Shown here: positions 37,088-45,615 of the stretch, one piece after another | Position numbering within the stretch: the first letter of the stretch is position 1 | Layout of the letters: every line of letters begins with the position of its first letter | Source of the DNA: Streptomyces cinnamoneus | GTDB lineage: Bacteria > Actinomycetota > Actinomycetes > Streptomycetales > Streptomycetaceae | Length of the DNA: 64,000 nt | NCBI RefSeq assembly: GCF_014650495.1 | Contig: NZ_BMVB01000008.1 | Span: 1-64,000, forward strand | Direction: 5' to 3' | The notes under the pieces: model-generated | What the model saw: the letters and a program-made list of their open reading frames with translations, nothing else | Database searches by the model: none | What the model was told of the DNA's origin: nothing | Translations under genes and position numbers: made by a program

Positions 37088-37591
37088 ATGGAACCACTCG
37101 GCGAGAACGACATACGCGCCTCCTTCGTCAACTGCTCGAAGGGTGAAGCGCGCAGGATCAGTCTGCCCCGCGGGCTGGCCGATCTCCCCTGGGCCGACCT
37201 GGACTTCCTGGGGTGGCGGGATCCGGGCGCGCCGGACCGCGGCTACCTCGTCGCCGAGCGCGGGGGAGAGCTGACCGGCGTCACCCTGCGCGTGCCGCAG
37301 GGCGGGCCCCGGGCCCTCACCAAGACCACCATGTGCTCGCTGTGCCTGACGGGGCACGGTGGCTCGGGCGTCTCCCTGCTGGCGGCCCGCAAGGTCGGCG
37401 CCTCCGGCCGCGAGGGCAACACGGTCGGCGCCTACATGTGCGCGGACCTGGCCTGCCCGCTGTACGTGCGGGGCAAGAAGGTGCCGCTGATGTCGATGCG
37501 CTACAAGGAGTCGCTGTCCCTGGAGGAGCGGCTGGAGCGGATGCGCACCCATGTGGACCAGTTCCTGGACAAGGTCTTCCAGGAACGCTGA
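37088..37591 (+). CDS. FBP-domain (FusB-like zinc finger) protein
   Basis: 167-aa protein resembling the FBP C-terminal treble-clef family, related to EF-G-binding FusB. The zinc finger is seen as CSLC near residues 81-84 and CADLACP near residues 118-124. The N-terminal half is mixed alpha/beta (EPLGENDIRASFVNCSKGEA, then LDFLGWRDPG). The end is a helical KESLSLEERLERMRTHVDQF. Known: FusB proteins bind elongation factor G and rescue it from fusidic acid; whether this one does is unknown. ATG 37088 has no ribosome site and is probably leaderless. Confidence 0.85.
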   Translation: MEPLGENDIRASFVNCSKGEARRISLPRGLADLPWADLDFLGWRDPGAPDRGYLVAERGGELTGVTLRVPQGGPRALTKTTMCSLCLTGHGGSGVSLLAARKVGASGREGNTVGAYMCADLACPLYVRGKKVPLMSMRYKESLSLEERLERMRTHVDQFLDKVFQER

Positions 37592-37599
37592 AAGCCGGA

Positions 37600-37633
37600 G
37601 GGCTCCCTCGCCACATCGGCGGTGAGGGAGCCC
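37600..37633. terminator. Bidirectional terminator hairpin
   Basis: GGGCTCCCTC (37600-37609) pairs with GAGGGAGCCC (37624-37633), with further pairing inside the loop (GCC/GGC). It lies between the convergent FBP and MscS genes. Confidence 0.8.
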
Positions 37634-37666
37634 TCGGCCCGTTCCCGTCCCTGTCCGGCCCGGCCG

Positions 37667-38767
37667 TCAGCCGATGCTGATGCCCTTGCCGAGCGTGGCG
37701 CCCGGCGGCACCGGGGCCGGCGCCGGTATCGGTGCCGTGGCCTGCGACTGCGGGGAGGTGGGGTTGGCCAGGACGGACGGCGCGGCGACGGCCGCCGCCG
37801 GGTCCGCGGGGAGCGCGGTCTCCAGGTCCGGCTCGACCGGGCGGCCCATGAGGCGGATGCCCTCCGCGTCCAGCGCGCGCTTGATGCGCCAGCGCAGCTC
37901 GCGCTCCACGCCGAGGGCCTTGCCGGGCATGGTCTTGGCCGACACGCGGATGACCACCGAGTCGAGGTAGATCGCGTTCAGGCCCAGCACCTCGACCGGC
38001 TCCCACAGCCGTTCGCTCCACGGCTCGGCCTTCTGCATGTCCTCACCGGTGCGCACGATGACCTCGCGCACCCGGTCCAGGTCCTCGTCCGAGCGGACCT
38101 GGACGTCGACGCCCGCCGTCGCCCAGCCCTGGCTGAGGTTGCCGATCCGCTTGACCTCGCCGTTGCGCACGTACCAGATCTCACCGTCCGTGCCCCGCAG
38201 CTTGGTGACCCGCAGGCCGACCTCGATGACCTCGCCGGAGGCCACCCCCGCGTCGATGGTGTCGCCGACGCCGTACTGGTCCTCCAGGATCATGAAGACG
38301 CCGGAGAGGAAGTCGGTGACCAGGTTCCGCGCGCCGAAACCGATGGCGACACCCGCCACACCGGCACTGGCCAGCAGCGGAGCCAGGTTGATCTTGAGTA
38401 CCGAGAGCACGGTCAGTGCCGCCGTGCCCATGATCAGGAACGAGGCCACGCTGCGCAGCACGGAGCCGATGGCCTCCGAGCGCTGCCGGCGCCGCTCGGC
38501 GTTGACGAGCAGGCTGCCCAGGGCCGTGCCGTCGACGGCCTGCGCCGTGCGGTTCATGCGCGCGATGAGCTTGGTGATGGCGCGGCGGACGAGGTGGCGC
38601 ATGGCCACCGCGATCAGGACGATCAGAACGATGCGCAGGCCGTTGCTGAGCCAGGTGGACCAGTTCTCTTCGACCCAGCCCGCGGCGTCGTTCGCCGTCC
38701 GTTGCGCCTCGTCCAGGGACGAGGGACGGGGCGTCGAGTCTGGGGCCGGGGCAGCGGACCAGAACAC
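37667..38767 (-). CDS. MscS-family mechanosensitive ion channel
   Basis: 366-aa small-conductance mechanosensitive channel homologue. GTG 38767 is chosen because GGAGGG lies eight bases upstream. A longer frame to 39046 is unlikely. Three helices: about residues 28-50 (IVLIVLIAVAMRHLV), 83-108, and the pore helix region NLAPLLASAGVAGVAIGFGA with LVTDFLSGVFMI after it. The soluble beta/alpha-beta domain follows (GDTIDAGVASGEVIEVGLR). The C-terminus is Pro/Ala-rich. It should release solutes on hypo-osmotic shock. It is a single gene, divergent from the HNH endonuclease gene. Confidence 0.93.
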   Translation of the reverse strand: MFWSAAPAPDSTPRPSSLDEAQRTANDAAGWVEENWSTWLSNGLRIVLIVLIAVAMRHLVRRAITKLIARMNRTAQAVDGTALGSLLVNAERRRQRSEAIGSVLRSVASFLIMGTAALTVLSVLKINLAPLLASAGVAGVAIGFGARNLVTDFLSGVFMILEDQYGVGDTIDAGVASGEVIEVGLRVTKLRGTDGEIWYVRNGEVKRIGNLSQGWATAGVDVQVRSDEDLDRVREVIVRTGEDMQKAEPWSERLWEPVEVLGLNAIYLDSVVIRVSAKTMPGKALGVERELRWRIKRALDAEGIRLMGRPVEPDLETALPADPAAAVAAPSVLANPTSPQSQATAPIPAPAPVPPGATLGKGISIG

Positions 38768-38833
38768 AGCAGGAACCCTCCGGTGTGGGACAGACCCGCG
38801 ACGAGGAGCGGCACGGGGCAGACCCACCACACT

Positions 38834-38858
38834 AACGGGGCAGACCGCATGCCCCGTT
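38834..38858. promoter_or_regulatory. Perfect 9-bp inverted repeat in mscS/HNH divergent region
   Basis: AACGGGGCA (38834-38842) and TGCCCCGTT (38850-38858), separated by seven bases. It lies 67 bases before the MscS start and about 190 before the HNH gene. It could be an operator for the divergent pair. It lacks the T-run of a terminator for either direction. Confidence 0.45.
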
Positions 38859-39048
38859 GTTGTGTTCGATAAGCGACAGTTCTTGTGCGGGAATGGCGGT
38901 GGCTGGTTGAGGTGAGCTCCCAGGTGTGCGCCAAAACACCTGAGACCCGTTACCCGTGGATGGTGGCGCATCGGCCAGGGGCCAGGGGACACTTGCAGGA
39001 GATCGTCCCGGCGCGAGCCACGCGCCGCCGGCGTACAAGGAGGCACCC

Positions 39049-39585
39049 GTGCCGCACGTCCTGGTCCTCAACGCGTCGTACGAGCCGCTCGGCGTCGTAC
39101 CGCTCCGCCGCGCGCTCATACTCGTCCTCAATGAGAAGGCCGTCAGCCTTGAGGACTCCGGCGCCTATCTGCACAGCGCGACCTGCACCATCCCCGCCCC
39201 CAGCGTCGTCCGCCTGAAGCGCTTCGTGAGGGTGCCCTTTCGGGGCCCCGTACCGCTCACCCGCCGTGCCCTGTTCGCCCGCGACGGCGGGCGCTGTGCG
39301 TACTGCGGTGGCGTCGCAACCAGCGTCGACCACGTGGTCCCGCGCAGCCGGGGCGGCCAGCACGCCTGGGAGAACGTGGTGGCTGCATGCCGCCGCTGCA
39401 ATCACGTCAAGGCCGACCGGCACGTCTCGGAGCTCGGCTGGCGGCTGCGCCACCAGCCGGCACCGCCCTCGGGCCTGGCCTGGCGGATCATCGGCACGGG
39501 CCATAGGGACCCGCGCTGGCTGCCTTACCTGCAGGCATACGGCGCGGAGGACGCGATGGCCCGGATCGACGGCATCTCCGCCTGA
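39049..39585 (+). CDS. HNH endonuclease
   Basis: 178-aa nuclease-fold protein starting at GTG 39049, five bases after GGAGG. The N-terminus (PHVLVLNASYEPLGVVPLRR) is typical of the short actinobacterial HNH family. The nuclease core has CAYC (from residue 83), the catalytic SVDHVVPRSRGG (HNH first His), and ENVVAACRRCNHVKADR with Asn and the second Cys pair. The C-terminal WRIIGTGHRDPRWLPYL completes the family. It is not next to phage or restriction genes, so a housekeeping or DNA-repair role is more likely than defence, but this is open. Confidence 0.9.
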   Translation: MPHVLVLNASYEPLGVVPLRRALILVLNEKAVSLEDSGAYLHSATCTIPAPSVVRLKRFVRVPFRGPVPLTRRALFARDGGRCAYCGGVATSVDHVVPRSRGGQHAWENVVAACRRCNHVKADRHVSELGWRLRHQPAPPSGLAWRIIGTGHRDPRWLPYLQAYGAEDAMARIDGISA

Positions 39586-39619
39586 GGTCCGGGCCACCGT
39601 TGTTTTCGGCCCCCGAGCG

Positions 39620-39648
39620 CCGGGCGGTGCCCTCGCGGCTCCGCCCGG
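39620..39648. terminator. Possible terminator between HNH and GH84 genes
   Basis: CCGGGCGG (39620-39627) and CCGCCCGG (39641-39648) form an 8-bp stem with a 13-base loop in the 71-base gap between convergent genes. There is no T-run, so efficiency is uncertain. Confidence 0.45.
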
Positions 39649-39656
39649 TGCCTGCC

Positions 39657-42600
39657 CTAGTGGGCCGCGTACGCCTCGACCTGTCGCAACCCCGCCCCCT
39701 CCACGCGCACGAAACGCACCTCCGGGGCGTCCAGCCGCAGCGCGCCCGTGGCATCGGTGACGAACGCCGCGTCACGCCACGCCCGGCCGTCCGGTGAGAC
39801 CTGCACGCGGTAGCGCGGAGGCCGTCCCGCCCAGTGCAGCACCACGCGTCCCAGCCGTACCGGCTGCGCCAGCTCCAGCAGTCGGGCGCTCCCCTCCGGG
39901 CGCAGGGCCGCCCCGCGCGCCAGATCCGGCCCCCCGGTCTGCGGATACGCCCGGACCGTCACCGTCCGCTCCCGTCCCGCCAGCCGCACCGGCACCGTGA
40001 AGACGCCCGCGGGCGTCCCCGCCGGGACCGACAGCTCGATCCGGACCGTGGTCACGCCGCCCCGCACGGCCGTGACCTCCGCGGGGGCCGTGACCGTCAC
40101 CCCCTTCGGCGCCCGGACGGCCAGCGGCTCACGGACCGTCCCCGGCCGCTGGTCGATCACGCGGGCCTCGACGACCGCGGGGCGTCCACCGGCCTCCGCG
40201 TCCACCCGGTCCCGCGTGAGCTCCCACTCCGCCGGGGCGGTGTCGGCGAACCACGGGGCGAACTCGTGCACCGCCGGCGGGGCGCCCGCGCCGCCGGCGA
40301 AGACCACGCGCAGCGCGTCGGCCCGCAGCCCCCGGCCCGGCACCTGCGTCCAGCCGCCCTCCGCCACCGGCCCCAGCGGCTGCCAGCCCTTCTCCACGTC
40401 GTGCGCCTCCACGGTGCCGCCCGCCCCGGCCACCGGCGCGGTCAGCAGGGTGACCTGCGTCAGCGGGCGCGGCGCCGGCAGCCGCACGGCCAGCGGCGCG
40501 CCCGCCGGCCCGGCCACCGAGGTCGCCGGGTCACCGTCGGTGGCGGCGCCCGCGGTGCCCAGCGGCCGGTCGACGCCCGTCCACCCGTTGGCCCGGGCCA
40601 GCGCCTGGTCGAGGAAGGCGTCCAGGACGCCCTTGCCGACGGTGGCCCGGCCCGCCCGGATGCGGGCCCGCAGCCGCTGGACGTCGAGCTGGGCGTGCCA
40701 GGCCGCGCCGCCGTCGCCGCGCGCCTGCGCGGTGAGCATGTCCACCGCCCGCAGGCCCGCCTCGCCGTGCCGGGCCAGCTGCTCCAGCCACGGCCCCACC
40801 TCGTCGCCGAGGACCGGGCCGAGCCGCTCCCGGACCCCGGCCATCGTGCGGAAGGCGTCCTCCAGCCGGTCCGCCGCCCCGGCGAGCGCGGCGGCGTCGG
40901 TGCCGGACAGGGCGGACCGGAAGCCGTCCAGCAGCGGGCGCAGGTACGCCGACTCCTCGCCGCCCAGCACCGAGGAGACGTCGTTGCCGGCGAGCGCCCG
41001 CAACGCCGCGCGGGTCGGGCCGTCGCCGCCCGCCAGGTCGTCGACGGCCGCCCGCCAGGACTCGTCGGGGCGGTAGCCGCCCGGGTTCCAGGCGAAGTCG
41101 GCGGCGGTGAACAGCGGGATGCGGGAGGCGGTGGGCTGGGCCGCGGCGTTGGCGAGCAGTGCGGTCGAGCCGGTGGCCACCGCCGGTTCCCGGCCGGTGT
41201 AGGGCCCGAGGAAGATACGGTCCTGCGCGTAGTCGTTGACCGGGTAGTTGTCCATGGTCATCAACGGGTGCCCGAAGGCCGCCCGGGCCGCGGCCAGTTC
41301 ACCGCCGGTGATGGTCCGGGGCACCACGCCCACGCCCGTCCACGCCACCTCCACGCGCGGGTCGAGCGCGTCGGCCAGTGCCCGCCGGAAGGCCGTGCGC
41401 CCGTCCTGGAAGTACTCGGTGGGCAGCAGCGACAGCGGCGCCGCCTCCGCGCCCTTGCCGGCCAGGTGCCGCGCCAGCTCGCCGGCCACCTTCGCCTGCG
41501 CCCGGGCCGCCGCCTTCGGCCCGGAGCCGAACGCGTCGGCGTCCTCGTCGCAGTGCCACTCGCTGTAGCTGACGTCCTCGAACTGCAGCTGGAAGGCGCG
41601 CACCCCCAGCGCCCACATCGCATCGGCCTTGCGCTTGAGCGCCCGCAGGTCCTCGCCGGAGGAGAAGCACATCGCCTGCCCGGGGGAGACGGCCCAGCCG
41701 AGCGTCACGTGGTTGCGGCGGGCCCGCTCGGCCAGCTCCCGGAACTCCGCGCGGCGCGCCGCCGGGTAGGGGTCGCGCCAGCGGGCCTGGCGGTACGGGT
41801 CGTCGCCGGGTGCGTACAGGTAGCGGTTCTGCTTCGTGCGGCCCATGAAGTCCAGCTGCGCCAGCCGCTGCCGGTGCGACCACGGCTGCCCGTAGAAGCC
41901 CTCGGTCAGCCCGCGCACCGCCGTCCCCGGCCAGTCGCGGATCACCGCCCCGGCGAAGGCGTGCCCGCCGTCCCGCTCCACGGCCAGCTGCCGCAGCGTC
42001 TGCGCGGCGTGGAAGAGGCCGTCCGCGTCCGCGCCCGCCAGGGCCACCACCGGCCGGCCGTCGAGCGCTCCGGTGGCCAGGCGGTAGCCGCCCGGCGGCA
42101 GGTCGCCCGCCGGCGGGGCGCCCAGCGCCCGCAGGGCCTCCTCGGCCGCCCGCCCGCCCGCGTGGACGATCAGCCCGCTGGGCGGCGGGGTGCCGCCGGG
42201 CTGGGCGTCGACGACGGTACGGGCCCCCGCGCCGTGCAGGATCGTGCGGAGCGCCTCGATCGCGTAGGGGTCGGTGCCCTGCTCGGCCATGAGGGTGACC
42301 TCGTCACCCACCCGGGCGAACCCGCCCCGGTCGCGCACCGACTGGGGGCGCGGCCACACGGGCGGCAGGTCGCCGGCGCCTTCCCGGTCCGGGGTGCCCG
42401 GCGTGCCGGTGGCGGCGGCAGCGTCGCCGGGCCGCGGGTCGGCGAGGGCGTCGCCGGCGCTGCCGAGCAGCCCGCCGAGGAGGGCGGCGGCCAGCACCGT
42501 GACCCGGGCCCGCCGCGAGCCGCGCCCGGCCGGGGTGCCCGGCCGGCCGAGGCGGCCGGTGCCCAGGGCCCGGCCGGCCGGCCCCGCGCCGCCGGCGTCG

Positions 42601-42659
42601 CGGCCTCCGCCCGAATCACGGCCTCCGCCCGAGGGGTCGTCGTCGCCCAGGAACCGCAC
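39657..42659 (-). CDS. Secreted GH84-like beta-N-acetylglucosaminidase domain protein
   Basis: 1000-aa exported protein. GTG 42659 is preferred because GAGGAGAAG lies just upstream; GTG 42686 is an alternative. A Gly/Arg-rich N-terminus leads to a signal helix ([21 protein letters not shown]). Next is a GH20/84-type beta domain (VWPRPQSV), then the barrel with RGLTEGFYGQPWSH, RYLYAPGDDPYRQ, FQLQFEDVSYSEWHCDED and MTMDNYPVND. Beta-sandwich domains follow; the last resembles an F5/8-type carbohydrate-binding module. Known GH84 enzymes use an Asp-Asp pair; here the pair is Glu361-Asp362. It should act on extracellular GlcNAc glycans if still catalytic. Confidence 0.88.
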   Translation of the reverse strand: MRFLGDDDPSGGGRDSGGGRDAGGAGPAGRALGTGRLGRPGTPAGRGSRRARVTVLAAALLGGLLGSAGDALADPRPGDAAAATGTPGTPDREGAGDLPPVWPRPQSVRDRGGFARVGDEVTLMAEQGTDPYAIEALRTILHGAGARTVVDAQPGGTPPPSGLIVHAGGRAAEEALRALGAPPAGDLPPGGYRLATGALDGRPVVALAGADADGLFHAAQTLRQLAVERDGGHAFAGAVIRDWPGTAVRGLTEGFYGQPWSHRQRLAQLDFMGRTKQNRYLYAPGDDPYRQARWRDPYPAARRAEFRELAERARRNHVTLGWAVSPGQAMCFSSGEDLRALKRKADAMWALGVRAFQLQFEDVSYSEWHCDEDADAFGSGPKAAARAQAKVAGELARHLAGKGAEAAPLSLLPTEYFQDGRTAFRRALADALDPRVEVAWTGVGVVPRTITGGELAAARAAFGHPLMTMDNYPVNDYAQDRIFLGPYTGREPAVATGSTALLANAAAQPTASRIPLFTAADFAWNPGGYRPDESWRAAVDDLAGGDGPTRAALRALAGNDVSSVLGGEESAYLRPLLDGFRSALSGTDAAALAGAADRLEDAFRTMAGVRERLGPVLGDEVGPWLEQLARHGEAGLRAVDMLTAQARGDGGAAWHAQLDVQRLRARIRAGRATVGKGVLDAFLDQALARANGWTGVDRPLGTAGAATDGDPATSVAGPAGAPLAVRLPAPRPLTQVTLLTAPVAGAGGTVEAHDVEKGWQPLGPVAEGGWTQVPGRGLRADALRVVFAGGAGAPPAVHEFAPWFADTAPAEWELTRDRVDAEAGGRPAVVEARVIDQRPGTVREPLAVRAPKGVTVTAPAEVTAVRGGVTTVRIELSVPAGTPAGVFTVPVRLAGRERTVTVRAYPQTGGPDLARGAALRPEGSARLLELAQPVRLGRVVLHWAGRPPRYRVQVSPDGRAWRDAAFVTDATGALRLDAPEVRFVRVEGAGLRQVEAYAAH

Positions 42660-42921
42660 GGCCTTCTCCTCGCCCCCGGATGTCACGCCCGGGTGTCGCT
42701 CCCGTGGTCGACGAGCCCATCACCAGGCGTGGAGCGTGTCAACGCGGCTGACCGAACTGCCGGTAATGCCCGCCGAGGTGCGGACGACGGGCGAAGCGGA
42801 ATCGATCGCGATGTCCCCCGAAGAGACGCCAAATCGACATCGGGGAACGCAAGGTGTCGGCGGCCGCGACAGGTGGGTAGGGCTCCGGGCACGCGGCACG
42901 GGGGCGACCACGGAGGTCTGA

Positions 42922-45093
42922 ATGGGCAGAGCGCGCCTCGCCGAGCTGTACGGCGTCGCCACCACCTACGAGCCGGAGCCCGGCCGCACCGTCCGCGTCG
43001 GTGAGGACACCGTCGTCGCGGTGCTCGCCGCGCTGGGCGTCGACGCCTCCACGCCCCGGGCCGTCCAGGACGCCCTGGAGGCCCGTCGCACGGCCCACCG
43101 GGGCCGGCTGCTGCCCCCGGCGGTCGTGCTCCGGGACGGCGGCACACGGAACCTCCCGGAGCTCCCCGACGGCACCCTGCTGCGCGTCGACACCGAGGAC
43201 GGCCGGACCCTGCCCTGGGACCCCGCGGCGGGCCCCGGCGCCGAGCCCCTCCCGCCGGGCGGCCACCTCCTGCGCGCCCAGGCCCCCGACGGCCGGTCCG
43301 CGACCGCGCCGCTGATCGTCGCCCCCGGCCGGGTCCCCGCACCGCCCGGGCGCAGCCACGGCTTCCTCGTCCAGCTGTACTCCCTGCTGTCCGCCCGCTC
43401 CTGGGGCATGGGCGACCTCGGCGACCTGGCCGAGCTCGCCACCTGGTCCGCCCGCGCGTTCGGCTCCGACTTCGTGCAGGTCAACCCCCTGCACGCGGCC
43501 GTGCCCGGCCCGCCCACCGACCCCTCGCCCTACCGCCCCTCCTCCCGCCGCTTCCCCGACCCCGTCCACCTGCGCATCGAGGAGATCCCCGAGTACGCCT
43601 ACCTCACCGGCCCCGCCCGGGCGCAGGCGGACGAGCTGACGGCCCACGCCGCCGCGCTGCGCCGGGCCGTGCTGGAGGACGGTGCGCTGATCGACCGCGA
43701 CGCGGTCTGGGACCTCAAGCGCCGCGCCCTGGAGCTGGTGCGCACCGTGCCGCTCGGCCCCGGCCGGCGCGCCGCCTACGGCGACTTCCTCGCCGAGCAG
43801 GGCCAGGCCCTCGACGACCACTCCACCTGGTGCGCCCTCGCCGAGGTGCACGGCCCCGACTGGCGCTCGTGGCCCGCCGGCCTGCGCGACCCGCGCTCGG
43901 CCCGGACCGCCCGCGCCCGCGGCGAGCTGCTGGAGCGCGTCGACTTCCACTGCTGGCTGGCCTGGCTGACCGACGGGCAGCTGGCCGCCGCCCAGCGGGC
44001 CGCCCTGGACGGCGGCATGCGCGTCGGCCTCGTCCACGACCTGGCCGTCGGCGTCCACCCCTCGGGTGCCGACGCCTGGGCCCAGCAGGACGCCTTCGCC
44101 GCCGGCATGTCCATCGGCGCTCCCCCCGACGCCTTCACCTCCCGCGGTCAGGACTGGGGCCTGCCGCCCTGGCGCCCCGACGCCCTCGCCGCCACCGGCT
44201 ATGCCCCCTACCGCGACCTGCTGCGCGGGCTGCTGCGGCACGCGGGGGCGCTGCGCATCGACCACGTGATGGGGCTGTTCCGGCTGTGGTGGGTGCCGCA
44301 GGGCTACGAGCCCCGGCGCGGGGCCTACGTGCGGTACGACGCCGAGGCCATGCTCGCCGTGCTCGCCCTGGAGGCGCACCGCGCGGGGGCCGTCGTCATC
44401 GGCGAGGACCTGGGCACGGTCGAGCCCGGGGTGCGGGAGGCGCTCGCGGAGCGCGGGGTGCTGGGCACGTCGGTGCTGTGGTTCGAGCGCGACTACGACG
44501 GCGCGCAGAGCGCACAGCGCGCGGAGGGTACGGAGGGCGTGGGGAGGGGCGCGGAGAGCGGGCAGGGCGCCGGGGGCGGCCCCGGGGACGGCGGGGACGG
44601 CGCCGCGCACGCGGAGCCGCTGGAGCCCGGGCGCTGGCGCGCCGGATGCCTGGCGACGGCCACCACGCACGACCTGCCGAGCACCGCCGCCCGGCTGACC
44701 GGCGACCACGTCGAGCTGCGGCACCGGCTGGGGCTGCTCACCCGGCCGCTGGAGACCGAGCAGCGCGAGGACGCGACGGCGGTCGCGGAGTGGCTGGCGC
44801 TCTTCGGGCGGCTGGGGCTGCTGCCGGAGGGGCCGGGCGACGAGGAAGCGGCGGTCAGGGCCGTGCACCGCTTCCTGCTGCGCACCCCCGCCCGGATGGT
44901 CGGCATATGGCTGCCGGACGCGGTGGGGGACCGGCGCCCGCAGAACCTGCCGGGCACCTGGGACCAGTACCCGAACTGGCGGCTGCCGGTGGCCGACGCC
45001 ACGGGCCGGCCGGTGCCGCTGGAGGAGCTGGCCGCCTCCCCCCGGCTGCACGCGCTGATGGAGGAGGTCAGGGCGGCCGCCGGGGGCCGGTGA
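42922..45093 (+). CDS. malQ: 4-alpha-glucanotransferase MalQ
   Basis: 723-aa GH77 amylomaltase, which transfers glucan chains between maltodextrins. The ribosome site GGAGG is six bases before the ATG. The GH77 pattern runs SRSWGMGDLGDLAEL-like (ARSWGMGDLGDL), DFVQVNPLHA, then SPYRPSSRRFPDP, VGLVHDLAVGVHPSGADAW (nucleophile Asp region), RIDHVMGLFRLW, GEDLGTVEPGV (acid/base Glu) and TTHDLPSTA. Between DYDG and the LEPGRW segment sits a low-complexity Gly/Ala/Glu insert of about 35 residues (roughly 44515-44620). Length is otherwise normal. It stands alone, 57 bases before a small membrane-protein gene. Confidence 0.95.
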   Translation: MGRARLAELYGVATTYEPEPGRTVRVGEDTVVAVLAALGVDASTPRAVQDALEARRTAHRGRLLPPAVVLRDGGTRNLPELPDGTLLRVDTEDGRTLPWDPAAGPGAEPLPPGGHLLRAQAPDGRSATAPLIVAPGRVPAPPGRSHGFLVQLYSLLSARSWGMGDLGDLAELATWSARAFGSDFVQVNPLHAAVPGPPTDPSPYRPSSRRFPDPVHLRIEEIPEYAYLTGPARAQADELTAHAAALRRAVLEDGALIDRDAVWDLKRRALELVRTVPLGPGRRAAYGDFLAEQGQALDDHSTWCALAEVHGPDWRSWPAGLRDPRSARTARARGELLERVDFHCWLAWLTDGQLAAAQRAALDGGMRVGLVHDLAVGVHPSGADAWAQQDAFAAGMSIGAPPDAFTSRGQDWGLPPWRPDALAATGYAPYRDLLRGLLRHAGALRIDHVMGLFRLWWVPQGYEPRRGAYVRYDAEAMLAVLALEAHRAGAVVIGEDLGTVEPGVREALAERGVLGTSVLWFERDYDGAQSAQRAEGTEGVGRGAESGQGAGGGPGDGGDGAAHAEPLEPGRWRAGCLATATTHDLPSTAARLTGDHVELRHRLGLLTRPLETEQREDATAVAEWLALFGRLGLLPEGPGDEEAAVRAVHRFLLRTPARMVGIWLPDAVGDRRPQNLPGTWDQYPNWRLPVADATGRPVPLEELAASPRLHALMEEVRAAAGGR

Positions 45094-45149
45094 CGCCGAT
45101 AGGCCACCCCGGGCGCGCGGGCCTCGCGGGTGTCCGATACGTTGAGGCC

Positions 45150-45422
45150 GTGAGCAATAAGGTCAACAAGAACGCCGTGCGCGCCGGTGCCATCTCCGCG
45201 GGCACGCTGCTGATGCTGCTGATGTCGTCCCCCGCGTTCGCGCTCACCCGCGACGACGGCGACGACCCGGGCCCCAGCCTGAGCGCGATCAACACGATCG
45301 GCCTCTACGTGGTTGCGCCGATCGTCCTCTTCCTGGTGATCACGGGCCTGACGATGGTCCTCGCCAAGAACTCCGACAACACCCGCACGCACGACACGCA
45401 CTACCCGCGCACCGCGCGGTGA
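45150..45422 (+). CDS. Small secreted or membrane protein, unknown function
   Basis: 90-aa protein from GTG 45150. A possible -10 TACGTT at 45138-45143 would make the transcript nearly leaderless. Residues ~10-30 are hydrophobic (AGAISAGTLLMLLMSSPAFA, signal-like), then a short acidic loop (TRDDGDDPG), a second hydrophobic helix (GLYVVAPIVLFLVITGLTMV) and a polar His/Thr-rich tail. It is either a two-helix membrane protein or a secreted precursor retained by one helix. Similar short proteins follow malQ in other Streptomyces as far as I recall. Function unknown. Confidence 0.8.
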   Translation: MSNKVNKNAVRAGAISAGTLLMLLMSSPAFALTRDDGDDPGPSLSAINTIGLYVVAPIVLFLVITGLTMVLAKNSDNTRTHDTHYPRTAR

Positions 45423-45449
45423 CGCTGCTCGTCTGACCGCCGCTTCTCG

Positions 45450-45484
45450 AAGGCCGGCACCCCTGAAGGGGTGCCGGCCTTTTT
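45450..45484 (+). terminator. Rho-independent terminator
   Basis: A perfect 13-bp stem, AGGCCGGCACCCC (45451-45463) with GGGGTGCCGGCCT (45468-45480), TGAA loop and a run of five T. It ends the small membrane-protein transcript. Confidence 0.93.
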
Positions 45485-45560
45485 GCTGCCCTTCTCCGCT
45501 CCCGGAGCCTTCCCCCGGTCGGTGTATTGCCCAACGGCTTTGGCGTTTGTCCCCACCATT

Positions 45561-45594
45561 AACCTACGGTGTCGTAACCTACGGAGCCGTAGGT
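45561..45594. promoter_or_regulatory. Operator at desaturase promoter: palindrome plus direct half-site
   Basis: ACCTACGG-AG-CCGTAGGT (45577-45594) is a perfect 8-bp-arm palindrome. The half AACCTACGG also occurs at 45561-45569, 15 bases upstream in direct orientation. TAACCT at 45560-45565 could be the -10 box, so a bound repressor would cover the promoter. The site lies 22 bases before the desaturase GTG. The shape fits a TetR-type fatty-acid regulator, which is inference. Confidence 0.65.
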
Positions 45595-45615
45595 AAAGAT
45601 CGCCAGGAGCTGCCC

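Noticed and set aside
43830..45149. Upstream extension of the small membrane protein through malQ
   Set aside because: This part is an out-of-frame reading of malQ. The real small gene begins at GTG 45150.
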